A stretch of DNA of 23,230 nucleotides from Pseudomonadota bacterium (GCA_023424095.1 JAFAEG010000024.1:1-23230); one strand, 5' to 3'. Numbered from the stretch's first letter, positions 14,920 to 23,217 are shown. Notes: generated by a model from the sequence alone, not told the origin. Translations and numbers: made by a program.

Positions 14920-16116
14920 ATGCAGCGCCTCATCCTGTTGGCGATCTTCGCCCTCGCCTCCTGCCGGACGCCGATGACCTCTTCGCTCCCCGCACCGCCG
15001 CCCGAGACCGCCTATAGCTGGGCGACGTTCGACGACGAGCGGGTGACGGGCGAAGGCGCGGCCGGCATCGCCGATCGCCGCACCGGGCGCGCCATCACCC
15101 CGGCCGATCCGGCGCGGGTCGCCTCCGTCTCGAAGCTGATCGTCGCTTTGGGCGTGATGCGGCTGGTCGAGGAAGGCGCGATCAATCTCGACGCCGACGT
15201 CTCCGAGACACTCGGCTGGCGGCTGCGCAATCCGGCCTTCCCCGACGTGCCGATCACGCTGCGGATGCTGCTGTCCCACACCTCCAGCCTGCAGGATGCG
15301 GGCGAGGCCTATGTCATCCCGCTGGGCGGCAGCCTGCGCGAAGGCATTGAGGGCAATCCGGTGTTCGATCCGAGCCACGCCCCCGGCAGCTATTTCCGCT
15401 ACGCCAACATCAATTTCCCGGTGATCGGATCGGTGCTGGAGAAAGCAACGGGCGAGCGCTTCGACCGGCTGATCCACCGCACCGCCATCGCGCCTCTGGG
15501 CCTCGACGCCTGCTTCAACTGGACGATGTGCAGCGACGCGAAAGTGGCGCGCGCCGTCACGCTCTACCGCGCCAATGGCGACGTGGCCCTCGACGATCTG
15601 GCGGGAGCGCGCCCACCCTGTCCCGTCTTCCGCCGCGGCGAGAGCTGCGACCTCGACGCCTACCGGCTCGGCGACAATGGCGCGCTCTTCTCACCGCAGG
15701 GCGGCCTGCGCGCCTCCGTGCGCGATCTGGCGGTGATCGGCCGGATGCTGCTCAACCGGGGGCAACACGAGGGCGCGGCCTATCTTCAGGAGTTCAGCAT
15801 CGACGCGATGCTTCGGCCGGTCTGGACCTTCGACGGCACGAACGGCGATACCAGCGGCGGCATCTATTGCGCCTACGGCCTCGCCGCGCAGACCCTCCTC
15901 CACCGCGTGCCGGGCTGCAATGACGAGCTGTTCGCCGGGCGCCGTGTCGTCGGCCATGCGGGCGAGGCCTATAATCTGCGCTCGGGCCTGTGGATCGATC
16001 CCGCCCGCCGGGTCGGCATCGCCTATTTCGCCGCGAACAATCCGGCCGAAGCCGGGCCGTCGCGAAGCGCCTATAGCGCGATCGAGGAGTGGCTGGCGGC
16101 CAGGCTCAGCGACTGA
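14920..16116 (+). CDS. Serine hydrolase of the beta-lactamase / class C PBP fold, probable lipoprotein
   Basis: I chose ATG 14920 rather than the in-frame TTG at 14902 because it starts a compact lipoprotein signal (MQRLILLAIFALASC), with a lipobox Leu-Ala-Ser-Cys and Cys15 as the acylation site. The 398-residue product has all three active-site elements of the fold: SVSK (Ser69, Lys72), YAN (Tyr161-Asn163) and HAG (346-348). Six further cysteines, including Cys198, Cys204, Cys234, Cys243, Cys317 and Cys333, may form disulfides in the periplasm. Family members include AmpC, DD-carboxypeptidases, D-aminopeptidases and esterases. Nothing here shows which substrate is used, and a role as a resistance beta-lactamase should not be assumed. 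Its last 11 bp overlap the end of convergent lysA. Confidence 0.85.
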   Translation: MQRLILLAIFALASCRTPMTSSLPAPPPETAYSWATFDDERVTGEGAAGIADRRTGRAITPADPARVASVSKLIVALGVMRLVEEGAINLDADVSETLGWRLRNPAFPDVPITLRMLLSHTSSLQDAGEAYVIPLGGSLREGIEGNPVFDPSHAPGSYFRYANINFPVIGSVLEKATGERFDRLIHRTAIAPLGLDACFNWTMCSDAKVARAVTLYRANGDVALDDLAGARPPCPVFRRGESCDLDAYRLGDNGALFSPQGGLRASVRDLAVIGRMLLNRGQHEGAAYLQEFSIDAMLRPVWTFDGTNGDTSGGIYCAYGLAAQTLLHRVPGCNDELFAGRRVVGHAGEAYNLRSGLWIDPARRVGIAYFAANNPAEAGPSRSAYSAIEEWLAARLSD

Positions 16117-17374
16117 GCCAGTCCGGCACCTGTTCCTCGGCGAGGTAGGAAGCGAGGTGGCGGCGCGGCCGGATCACCGCCCAGCGATCGCCATCGACCA
16201 GCACCTCCGGTGCCAGCGGCCGGCTGTTATAGGTGCCCGCCATCGTCGCCGCATAAGCGCCGGCGGTGCGGATGATGGCGAGATCGCCCGCGCCGACCCG
16301 GCCCATTTCCCGCCCGAAAGCGAAAGTGTCGCCCGTCTCGCAGACCGGGCCGACCACGTCGGCGACCATCAGCTCGCCGTCCGGCGTAACCGGCTCGATC
16401 GCATGCCAGGCATCGTAGAGGCTCGGCCGAAGCAGGTCGTTCATCCCGGCGTCGAGGATGACGAAGCGCGCCTCGCCGCTTTTCTTCACCCGGATCACCT
16501 CGGTCAGCAGCACCCCGGCGTCGCCGATGATCAGCCGCCCCGGCTCGAAGATCAGGCGCACGTCCCAGCCCTGCGTCGCGCGCGCGACCATCGCTCCATA
16601 ATCGGCGATGCTGGGCGGCGGCGGCAGCGACGGATCATAATGCAGGCCGAGGCCGCCGCCGAGATCGGCGGTGCTGATCACGTGGCCCTCGGCGCGCAGC
16701 CGCGCGATCATTTCGCCGAGCCGGCCGAACGCGGTCTCCAGCGGCGCGAGATTCGTCAGCTGGCTGCCGATGTGGACGGCCAGCCCCTTCAGCTCCAGCC
16801 CCGGCAGGTCCCGCACTTTCGCGCAGGCCGCGGGCGCATCGCCGATCGGGATGCCGAACTTGTTGTGCGCCGCCCCGGTCGAGATTTTCGCGTGGCTGCC
16901 CGCCTCGACATCCGGGTTGATCCGCCAGGCGACCGGCGCGGTGACGCCCATCGCGACCGCGACCTGCGACAGCGTTTCCGCTTCGGGCAAGGATTCCAGG
17001 TTGAACTGCGCGAGCCCGCCTTCGAGCGCCTGCGCCATCTCGGCCGCCGTCTTGCCGACGCCGGAAAAGACGATCCTGTCCGGCGCGACCCCGGCGGCGC
17101 GGGCGCGGGCATATTCGCCGCCCGACACCACATCCGCGCCCATGCCCTCCACCGCCAGCGCGGTCAGCACCGCCAGGTTGGGATTGGCCTTCACCGCAAA
17201 GCCGATCAGCGGATCACCGAGCGGGCCCAAAGCGGCGCGCAACGCCCGCGCCTGCCCGCGCATCGCCGCCAGCGAATAGACATAGACCGGCGTGCCCACC
17301 TCGGCCGCGATCTCGGCCAGGGCGACCTGCTCGCAATGGCGAGCCCCGTCCCGCAGCCCAAACTGGTCGGTCAC
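16106..17374 (-). CDS. lysA: Diaminopimelate decarboxylase
   Basis: The product (422 residues) is a PLP enzyme that decarboxylates meso-diaminopimelate to L-lysine, the last step of the pathway, in the cytoplasm. The alanine-racemase-like barrel carries the PLP lysine (Lys62 in GFAVKANPN), HIGSQ (His201), the glycine loop GGGLG (239-243) and EPGR (277-280). The C-terminal beta domain supplies Cys345 in the CETGD signature. I chose GTG 17374 because an AGGAG lies 5 nt before it; the GTG at 17380 would overlap that site. Length is normal. The gene is not next to argH, its common neighbour in alphaproteobacteria; instead it follows a TonB-receptor gene on the same strand with a terminator between. 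The 3' end overlaps the convergent hydrolase gene. Confidence 0.96.
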   Translation of the reverse strand: MTDQFGLRDGARHCEQVALAEIAAEVGTPVYVYSLAAMRGQARALRAALGPLGDPLIGFAVKANPNLAVLTALAVEGMGADVVSGGEYARARAAGVAPDRIVFSGVGKTAAEMAQALEGGLAQFNLESLPEAETLSQVAVAMGVTAPVAWRINPDVEAGSHAKISTGAAHNKFGIPIGDAPAACAKVRDLPGLELKGLAVHIGSQLTNLAPLETAFGRLGEMIARLRAEGHVISTADLGGGLGLHYDPSLPPPPSIADYGAMVARATQGWDVRLIFEPGRLIIGDAGVLLTEVIRVKKSGEARFVILDAGMNDLLRPSLYDAWHAIEPVTPDGELMVADVVGPVCETGDTFAFGREMGRVGAGDLAIIRTAGAYAATMAGTYNSRPLAPEVLVDGDRWAVIRPRRHLASYLAEEQVPDWLSR

Positions 17375-17379
17375 GCGCA

Positions 17380-17384
17380 CTCCT
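17380..17384 (-). promoter_or_regulatory. Ribosome binding site of lysA
   Basis: On the minus strand AGGAG lies 5 nt upstream of GTG 17374. It decides between two GTG codons six bases apart, because the upstream one (17380) falls inside the site itself. Confidence 0.7.
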
Positions 17385-17406
17385 GACGCCCATTGCTTCG
17401 GGCGAG

Positions 17407-17439
17407 AAAAAAGCCGCGGCCGTTGCCAGCCGCGGCTTT
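17407..17439 (-). terminator. Intrinsic terminator downstream of the TonB-dependent receptor gene
   Basis: Read on the minus strand this is an 11-bp perfect stem (AAAGCCGCGGC / GCCGCGGCTTT) with an 8-nt loop, and the 3' arm runs straight into TTTTTT. It starts 17 nt after the TAA of the receptor gene. It is the only textbook Rho-independent terminator I see in the window. Its 3' end is only about 32 nt before the lysA start. Confidence 0.92.
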
Positions 17440-17456
17440 AGGAAAGGGAGCTCCCC

Positions 17457-20400
17457 TTAGAACCTGAACTCGGCGGCCAACGTGAACGAGCGGCCGCGCG
17501 GATCCGCGACGCGCGGCTCCCACGAGCTGCCCGCACCGGTGTTGCTGTCATAGGTGATCGCGAAAGGCGGATCGGTGTCGAACAGGTTGCGGACGCCGGC
17601 AGTGAGGGTGAGCCCCTCGATCAGGCCGGAGTAGCTGGCCGACAGATTGTAGGTGACGTAAGCTTCCACCCGCGGATTATAGTCCGGACGCGTGGCCGAA
17701 GCCGGCAGCGCGAAGTTCGCATAGCTGCTGCGGAAAAGCTGCGTGAGCGTGAAGCTCCAATCGTCGTTCCGCCAGTTGATGAACGCATTGTGCTTCCACT
17801 CGAGGCCGAGATCGCCGGTGAAGGTGAAGATGCCGATCAGATCCCGGTAAGGCAGGTTCGGAAGCAGCTTCTCGCGCTTGTCGAGCAGCCAGGTGCCGTC
17901 CAGCCCGCCATTCAACGTGCCGCCCAGCGCATCGACCGACCCGCGGAACGAGAAGTCGATGCCCGACGTGCGGCGCGAACCGAAATTGCCGGTGCGCAGA
18001 TCGACCTGGGTGATGAGCCCGTTGGTACGGATGATCCGGTCCGGGAAAGCGGCGATGTTCGCGAGCAACTGCGGAATGGTGATCGAGCCGATCGTGTTGT
18101 CGACCGCGATGTTCCAGTAATCGACCGACAGGCTGAAGCGCGGCACCGGCCGGATCACGACACCCACGGTGAACTGCTCGGAATTTTCCGGCTCCAGCCC
18201 CAGATTGCCGCCGCTCAGCGATTCCGGCGTGATCGGCGCGCAGGCAGGCTGCGGACCGGTCGTGTTGCCGGTCGGGCACAAGGTCGGATCGACCAAGGTG
18301 TTGCCCGGGTTGGGCGAGATCGTCGTCCCGTTGAAGATCTGGTTAAAGGTCGGGACTCGGAAGCCCGTGCCGTACGAACCGCGGAACATGACCGCTTCGA
18401 TCGGCCGGTAGCGGAACGAGAATTTCGGATTGGTCGTGCTGCCAAAGCCCGAATATTCGTCGATCCGGACCGCGCCGATGACGTCGAGGTTCGACGTGAG
18501 CGGGAAGAGTGCTTCGGCATAAGCCGCGACGACGGTCCGGTGCTTCGGCGTCAGCGCGTTCACATTGTCGAACGCGACGTTGAAGATGTCGGGCCGGTCG
18601 GCCGCGGCCGCGGCGGAACCGTTAAACTCATAGCTTTCGCGGCGATAGTCGATGCCGGCAGCGAGCTGCACATCGTTGTCGCCGATCGCGAACAGCGGGC
18701 CGGAGATCGACGCGTCGAACTGCTGGACCTGATAGCGGCCGCCATAAAGGACGGTGCCCTCGGCCGAGACGGCGTCGAGCGCGGCCATCGCCGCCGCGGT
18801 CTGGGTATCGCTGAACGGGTTCAGGATGCCCGAGTTGATCAGGCCGATAATGCCGGGGCCAGCCGCGCCGGGCGCGGTAGGCGCCCGCGGATCATAGGCG
18901 CCGATGTCATTCTGCGGGGTCGCAGGATTGTTGGTGATCTGGACGCCACGGAAATGATAGCCGGAGCCGAGGATCGACGAGGCTTCGGAGCTCGCATAGG
19001 ACGCGCCGGCGCGATAATTCCAGCCTTCCCACAGCGGCCCTTCGAAGCCCAAAGCGACGCGGAAGGTCTGGGTGTTGGTCTGATATTCGCGCGGACCGCA
19101 AACCGTACAACGCCAGCGGCCGGCGATCGGCAGGCCGTAACGCGCATCCAGCGCGGCCTGCTGGGCCGGATCGGTGAAAGCGGCGCGGATGGCGTTGAAC
19201 ACCTGGTTGTAGGTCGCCGCCGTATTGCCGTTGAGCGGATAGGCCCAGGGCAGGTTGGTGGCGTTCGCCGAATATTGGTTGGCGGAGAATTGCTTGGACG
19301 AATCCGCCTCGGACCCGGTCACCTCGAGCGTCGCCAGATGGTCGCCGGAGAGGCGCAGGACGCCGCGGGCCAGATAGGTCAGGGTCTCGATCGGCTGCTG
19401 GATCACCGCCGCGCGGCCAGTATCCCAGGCGCAGGCATATTGCGCCGTCGGCACCGCCCACAGCACTTCGTCATAGGCCAGGCCGCCATCGACGGAATCG
19501 CAGCCGGCGCCGCCCGGCAGGTCGAGAATGTTGATGCCGCCCGCGGCCCCGTTGGCGCCGTTCGGCAGGGTCAAAGTCAGACCGCTGAGCAGCGTACCGG
19601 TCGGCGTCTGGTTGGCGTTCGCGGCAATGTTGAAGGCGGTCGCGACCGGCGTGCCGCGCGTGTCGATGGAAAGGCCGCGATTGGGCTGGTTGCCATTGAC
19701 GAAGTCGCGGTCCGAACCGCGCAGGATGCGGTTCCAGCTGTAGGCGACCGCGCCCATGACGTTGAAGCCCTGCTCGTTCAGATCGCCATAACCGGCGAGC
19801 GCCGAGACACGGTAGATGTTGCCGCCGCCGGCTTCGGTCAGGTCGGTAAAGCCGTTGAGGCTGACCCCTTCGAAATCCGTGCGCGTGATGAAGTTGATCA
19901 CGCCGCCGATCGCGTCGGTGCCGTAGATCGCCGACGCGCCGTCCTTCAGCACCTCGATCCGCTCGATCGCCGCGAACGGGATCTGGTTCACGTCGACGGC
20001 GGAACCCTGCAGGCCATGGGCGGCGACGCGGCGGTTGTTCAGCAGCACCAGGGTCGATGAATTGCCCTGGCCGCGAAGGTTGGCGGAGGACAGGCCGTTG
20101 GTGCCGCGCTGGGCGCCGGAGACGACGTCCGCGTTGGACGCGAGATTGTCGGCGCCGCTGGCGTTCGACGGCAGGAACATCAGCAATTGTTCAGGGCTGC
20201 TGATGCCGTTGCGCTGAATTTCCTCGTTGCGGATGACCTGCAGCGGCAGGGCGCTGTTGTTCGGATCGACGCGCAGGCGCGACCCGGTGACGACCATCGT
20301 ATTGTCCTGCTGCGCGGGTTCGGCGGTGGGCTGATCCGGTAGAGTGGCTTCCGGCTGGTCGGACCCGTCGCTAGCCTGCGCGAGCGCGGCGCCCGGCATC

Positions 20401-20468
20401 GTGAAAGCGAGCCCCGCAAATGCGGTTCCGGTCCAAAGCGCCTTCTTCAGCGACGTGGTTGCACGCAT
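17457..20468 (-). CDS. TonB-dependent outer-membrane receptor
   Basis: I chose ATG 20468 because a GGGGGGA site lies 8 nt upstream and a good signal peptide follows (MRATTSLKKALWTGTAFAGL..., cleavage after AALA at residue 30). The upstream in-frame ATG at 20504 would add 12 non-signal residues. The 1003-residue product has an acidic linker, a TonB-box-like NTMVVTGSR (56-64), a plug domain (about 65-197, with NLRGQGNSSTLVLLNNRR and IERIEVLKDGASAIYGTDAIGGVINF) and a 22-strand-type barrel. It ends in an aromatic Phe-Arg-Phe typical of OMPs. No STN signalling domain precedes the plug, so transcriptional self-signalling is unlikely. Cysteine pairs in predicted loops (such as CTVC) may stabilise the extracellular side. 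Such receptors take up siderophores, sugars, peptides or vitamins; the substrate cannot be named. No TonB/ExbBD or ABC permease is adjacent. Divergent from the AmpG-like gene. Confidence 0.94.
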   Translation of the reverse strand: MRATTSLKKALWTGTAFAGLAFTMPGAALAQASDGSDQPEATLPDQPTAEPAQQDNTMVVTGSRLRVDPNNSALPLQVIRNEEIQRNGISSPEQLLMFLPSNASGADNLASNADVVSGAQRGTNGLSSANLRGQGNSSTLVLLNNRRVAAHGLQGSAVDVNQIPFAAIERIEVLKDGASAIYGTDAIGGVINFITRTDFEGVSLNGFTDLTEAGGGNIYRVSALAGYGDLNEQGFNVMGAVAYSWNRILRGSDRDFVNGNQPNRGLSIDTRGTPVATAFNIAANANQTPTGTLLSGLTLTLPNGANGAAGGINILDLPGGAGCDSVDGGLAYDEVLWAVPTAQYACAWDTGRAAVIQQPIETLTYLARGVLRLSGDHLATLEVTGSEADSSKQFSANQYSANATNLPWAYPLNGNTAATYNQVFNAIRAAFTDPAQQAALDARYGLPIAGRWRCTVCGPREYQTNTQTFRVALGFEGPLWEGWNYRAGASYASSEASSILGSGYHFRGVQITNNPATPQNDIGAYDPRAPTAPGAAGPGIIGLINSGILNPFSDTQTAAAMAALDAVSAEGTVLYGGRYQVQQFDASISGPLFAIGDNDVQLAAGIDYRRESYEFNGSAAAAADRPDIFNVAFDNVNALTPKHRTVVAAYAEALFPLTSNLDVIGAVRIDEYSGFGSTTNPKFSFRYRPIEAVMFRGSYGTGFRVPTFNQIFNGTTISPNPGNTLVDPTLCPTGNTTGPQPACAPITPESLSGGNLGLEPENSEQFTVGVVIRPVPRFSLSVDYWNIAVDNTIGSITIPQLLANIAAFPDRIIRTNGLITQVDLRTGNFGSRRTSGIDFSFRGSVDALGGTLNGGLDGTWLLDKREKLLPNLPYRDLIGIFTFTGDLGLEWKHNAFINWRNDDWSFTLTQLFRSSYANFALPASATRPDYNPRVEAYVTYNLSASYSGLIEGLTLTAGVRNLFDTDPPFAITYDSNTGAGSSWEPRVADPRGRSFTLAAEFRF

Positions 20469-20663
20469 TCGATCAATCCCCCCAAAAATTCCGGGCCCAA
20501 GCAAGGCTATGGCCAGAGGCCACTAAGTAACAAGAATGCGTCAGCCTGCCATAGTTTCTGTTGGCCCAGCCATAACCTGCCGTCATTCTGGCGCGCGAAT
20601 GGCTGGACGGCGTGATCCGGCGGCAACACAAATCGCCTTTGGGCGGTGTGCGTGAACGGGGGA
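20469..20663. promoter_or_regulatory. Divergent regulatory region between the TonB receptor and AmpG-like genes
   Basis: About 195 bp separate the two starts, the largest non-coding gap in the window and less GC-rich than its surroundings. It holds three copies of a TATGGC/GCCATA motif: CTATGGC at 20507-20513, GCCATAG at 20548-20554 and GCCATAA at 20569-20575, the first inverted relative to the other two. A small palindrome TGGCC-AGA-GGCCA lies at 20510-20522. These could be operator half-sites. No promoter hexamer pair is convincing enough to place. Confidence 0.4.
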
Positions 20664-22196
20664 ATGATGGCGTCTGAAGCAGTGTATGACGCCCCCGCCA
20701 GCGCGGCCCGGGCGGTGGTGCCGCCGGGACTGGGACGGCAGGCGCTCTATGTGATGCTCGGCTTCTCCGCCGGCCTGCCCTTTTACATGTTCTCGACCGT
20801 GCTGTCGCTCCGGCTGCAATTTCACGAAGTCGGCCTGGTTATCATCGGCTTCTTCGCCTGGGTGCAGTTGCTGCCCACCTTCAAATTCCTCTGGGCGCCC
20901 TTGCTCGATCGCTACACCGTGCCGGGCTTCGGCCGCTTCTGGGGCAAGCGCCGCGGCTGGATCATGCTGTCGCAGCTGGGCATCTTCACCTCTTTGGTGG
21001 CGATGGCGCTGATCTCGCCGGGCGAGAATCTGGCGCTCACCGCTTTGTTCGCGGTCCTGCTCGCTTTCTGGACGACGACTCTGGAGGTCGCCGCCGACGC
21101 CTGGCGGATCGAGCTGGCACCGAACAAGGAAGAACAGGGCCCGATCGCTGCGGCCAATCTGTGGGGCTATCGCACCGCGATGGTCGCGGCGGGCAGCGGC
21201 GCGCTGCTGATCGCGGACCGGCCGGAATTGGGCTGGACCGGCGCCTATCTCGCCATCGCCATCGTGTCCCTCGCGCCCTTCCCGCTGCTCGCGTCGATGC
21301 GGCCGGATCCCGGCCATGCCGGCGCGCGCCTCACCGCGCTCGTGACCGGGCTCGGCGCGGCCGCCTTCATCCTGCTGGCGGTCGCGGGCGGATTCGCAAC
21401 AATCGGCTGGCTGCTGCTCGAGGCCGCGACGCAGATCGGCATCAGCGCCCAAACCAATGTCACGCCCTGGGTGCTGGCGATCTGCGCCATCCCCTTCCTG
21501 ATCATGGCGGCGGCTTTGCCCAAGATCCGCAAGCTGCCACCGGACAGCCCCGCCCGCCGCTCGGTGGCGATCGGGCCCTATGTCGAATTCTTCTGGCGCT
21601 ACGGCTTCATGGCCCTGGTGCTGCTCGCCTTCGTCTCCGTCTACCGGATGGGCGACGTGCTGGCGCTCAACCTCTCCAAGCCGATGATCAAGGAATTGGG
21701 CTATTCGCTGACCGAGATTGGCCGGGCGGATTCCTATGTCGCCCTGGTCGCCAGTATCGTCGGCGTCGGCCTCGGCGGGCTGATGGCGGCAAAGTGGCGG
21801 CTGGGCGCGGCACTCGCGGTCGGCGCCTTCTTCGCCGCGCTCGGCAATTTCGGCTTCGTCTGGCTGGCGCACCAGCCGGTGGACGAATTCACCCTCTACC
21901 TCGCCACCGCCGCCGATCAGTTCGGCAATGGCATGGCCGGGGTGGTGTTCGTGGTCTATCTCTCGATGCTCTGCGACCCGCGCTTTCCAGGCGCGCATTA
22001 TGCCTTCCTATCGGGCTTCGCCTTCCTGCTGCCGCGCTTGCTGTCGGGCGCGGCGGGCGAGTGGGTCGTGGGCTTCAACGAGGCCGGCTATAATGGCTTC
22101 GACCTGTTCTTCCTGATCTCCGGCATCGTCAGTCTCGCAGCCTTGCTGTTCCTGCCCTTCATCGCCCGCGCCAAGCCGCGCCCGATCGAAACATGA
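20664..22196 (+). CDS. ampG: AmpG-like MFS permease, probable muropeptide importer
   Basis: The product (about 510 residues) is an integral inner-membrane protein with 12-14 predicted helices. The family signature is present after the second helix: FKFLWAPLLDRY, then a Gly/Arg-rich loop (GKRRGW). The TTTLEVAADAWRIE segment takes the place of the AmpG helix with its conserved acidic residue. AmpG imports GlcNAc-anhydroMurNAc-peptides released by wall turnover, using the proton gradient. Other members of the superfamily carry acetyl-CoA, so the substrate is a family-level inference. The start is uncertain: ATG 20664 or 20667 lies right behind GGGGGA, while GTG 20652 or 20646 in the same frame would add 4-6 residues. 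The stop overlaps the next ATG by 4 nt, coupling it to a serine hydrolase, which supports a wall-recycling role. Confidence 0.82.
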   Translation: MMASEAVYDAPASAARAVVPPGLGRQALYVMLGFSAGLPFYMFSTVLSLRLQFHEVGLVIIGFFAWVQLLPTFKFLWAPLLDRYTVPGFGRFWGKRRGWIMLSQLGIFTSLVAMALISPGENLALTALFAVLLAFWTTTLEVAADAWRIELAPNKEEQGPIAAANLWGYRTAMVAAGSGALLIADRPELGWTGAYLAIAIVSLAPFPLLASMRPDPGHAGARLTALVTGLGAAAFILLAVAGGFATIGWLLLEAATQIGISAQTNVTPWVLAICAIPFLIMAAALPKIRKLPPDSPARRSVAIGPYVEFFWRYGFMALVLLAFVSVYRMGDVLALNLSKPMIKELGYSLTEIGRADSYVALVASIVGVGLGGLMAAKWRLGAALAVGAFFAALGNFGFVWLAHQPVDEFTLYLATAADQFGNGMAGVVFVVYLSMLCDPRFPGAHYAFLSGFAFLLPRLLSGAAGEWVVGFNEAGYNGFDLFFLISGIVSLAALLFLPFIARAKPRPIET

Positions 22197-23194
22197 TCGC
22201 CATCGACCGCGCCTTCGCCCCCGCGCTCGAAGCGGTGGAAAGCGGCGTCATTCCCGGCGCCACGCTCGGCATCGTCACGGCGGACGGCGCGCAGGCGGTG
22301 CGGATCGCCGGCCTGGCCGCTTTGGTGCCCGAGCCCGAGCCGTTGACCGCCGGCCATTGGTTCGATCTCGCCTCCGTCTCCAAGGTGATCGCCACCACGA
22401 CGATGATCCTGACCCTGGCCGAGCAGGGCCGGATCGACCTCGACCGGCCACTGACCGACGCCATTCCGGACCTTCGCCAATATGACGTCGCCAATGCGGC
22501 GGAGCGGCGCATCACCTTCCGCGACTGTCTGGCGCACCGCACCTTCCTGCCGGCGGTCGAGCCGCTCTACACTTATGGCCAGGACCCGGCGACGCTCCGC
22601 GCCTTCGTCCTGCAGCGCGAGTGGCGGCAGGGCCCGCCGGTCTATTCCGACATCAATTACATCCTGCTCGGAATCGCCATCGAGCGGCTCACCGGCGCAC
22701 GCTTAAGCGACTGGCCGCTGCCGCCGGGCCTGAGCTACGGCCCGCCGCCCGGCCCCGCCGTGGCGACCGAACATTGCATGTGGCGCGGCCGCGTCCTGAA
22801 GGGCGAGGTGCATGACGAAAATGCCTTCGCATTGGGCGGCGCGCCGGGTCACGCCGGGCTGTTCGGCACCGTCGACGGCGTGCTCGGCTATGCCCGCAGC
22901 CTATTGGGCGGCAGCGCCTCGCCGTTCCTGCTCGATGCCATCCGCACCCGCGTCACCGACCACCGCACCTGCGGCTGGGAACGGCGCTTCGACGGCTGGC
23001 CCGGCGGCCAGGCCTGCTCCGACGAGACGATCGGCCACACCGGCTTCACCGGCACGGGACTTTGGGTCGATTTCGCGCGCGGTCTCGCCTGGACGTTGCT
23101 GACCAACCGCGTCCACCCCAGCCGCCACAAGGAAACCCACATCATGGACCTGCGCCGCGCCACCGGCGACGCGGTGATCGCCAGCGCACCCTGA
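22193..23194 (+). CDS. Cytoplasmic beta-lactamase-fold serine hydrolase, candidate muropeptide-processing enzyme
   Basis: The 333-residue product has no signal peptide or membrane segment, so it should be cytoplasmic, unlike most relatives. Active-site elements are SVSK (Ser61, Lys64), YSD (Tyr151-Asp153, where class C enzymes usually have Y-x-N) and HTG (282-284) in GHTGFTGTG. The VHDENAFALGG and GHAGLFGT segments (about 207-226) match, from memory, a subgroup that includes Bacillus AmiE/YbbE-type N-acetylmuramoyl-L-alanine amidases and the beta-lactamase-like part fused to some GH3 NagZ enzymes. The ATG overlaps the stop of the AmpG-like gene, so the two are coupled. I infer it acts on imported muropeptides, as amidase or peptidase; an esterase or unrelated function is also possible. 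Complete, with no frameshift. Confidence 0.8.
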   Translation: MIAIDRAFAPALEAVESGVIPGATLGIVTADGAQAVRIAGLAALVPEPEPLTAGHWFDLASVSKVIATTTMILTLAEQGRIDLDRPLTDAIPDLRQYDVANAAERRITFRDCLAHRTFLPAVEPLYTYGQDPATLRAFVLQREWRQGPPVYSDINYILLGIAIERLTGARLSDWPLPPGLSYGPPPGPAVATEHCMWRGRVLKGEVHDENAFALGGAPGHAGLFGTVDGVLGYARSLLGGSASPFLLDAIRTRVTDHRTCGWERRFDGWPGGQACSDETIGHTGFTGTGLWVDFARGLAWTLLTNRVHPSRHKETHIMDLRRATGDAVIASAP

Positions 23195-23199
23195 TCGCT

Positions 23200-23217
23200 C
23201 CCCGGCGGAGGCCGGGG
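23200..23217. repeat. GC-rich hairpin downstream of the serine hydrolase gene
   Basis: A perfect 7-bp stem, CCCCGGC / GCCGGGG, with a GGAG loop lies 5 nt after the stop codon. No T-run follows, so it is not a classical terminator. Short CCCCGGC...GCCGGGG hairpins of this style are common between genes in GC-rich alphaproteobacteria; the window ends before any second element can be seen. Confidence 0.45.

Noticed and set aside
14920..16116. AmpC-type antibiotic-resistance beta-lactamase
   Set aside because: SxxK, YxN and HxG are shared by many carboxypeptidases, esterases and aminopeptidases. The usual AmpC KTG is HAG here and no AmpR regulator is adjacent.
17375..17456. Lysine riboswitch upstream of lysA
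   Set aside because: The gap is far too short for the roughly 170-nt L-box aptamer, and the only structure is an 11-bp terminator stem.
17790..20060. Long plus-strand open frame inside the TonB-receptor gene
   Set aside because: Composition is Arg/Gly/Asp-rich low complexity and the opposite strand encodes a textbook receptor. Plus-strand frames at 13840-14814 (in moaA) and 15920-17386 (in lysA) are rejected for the same reason.
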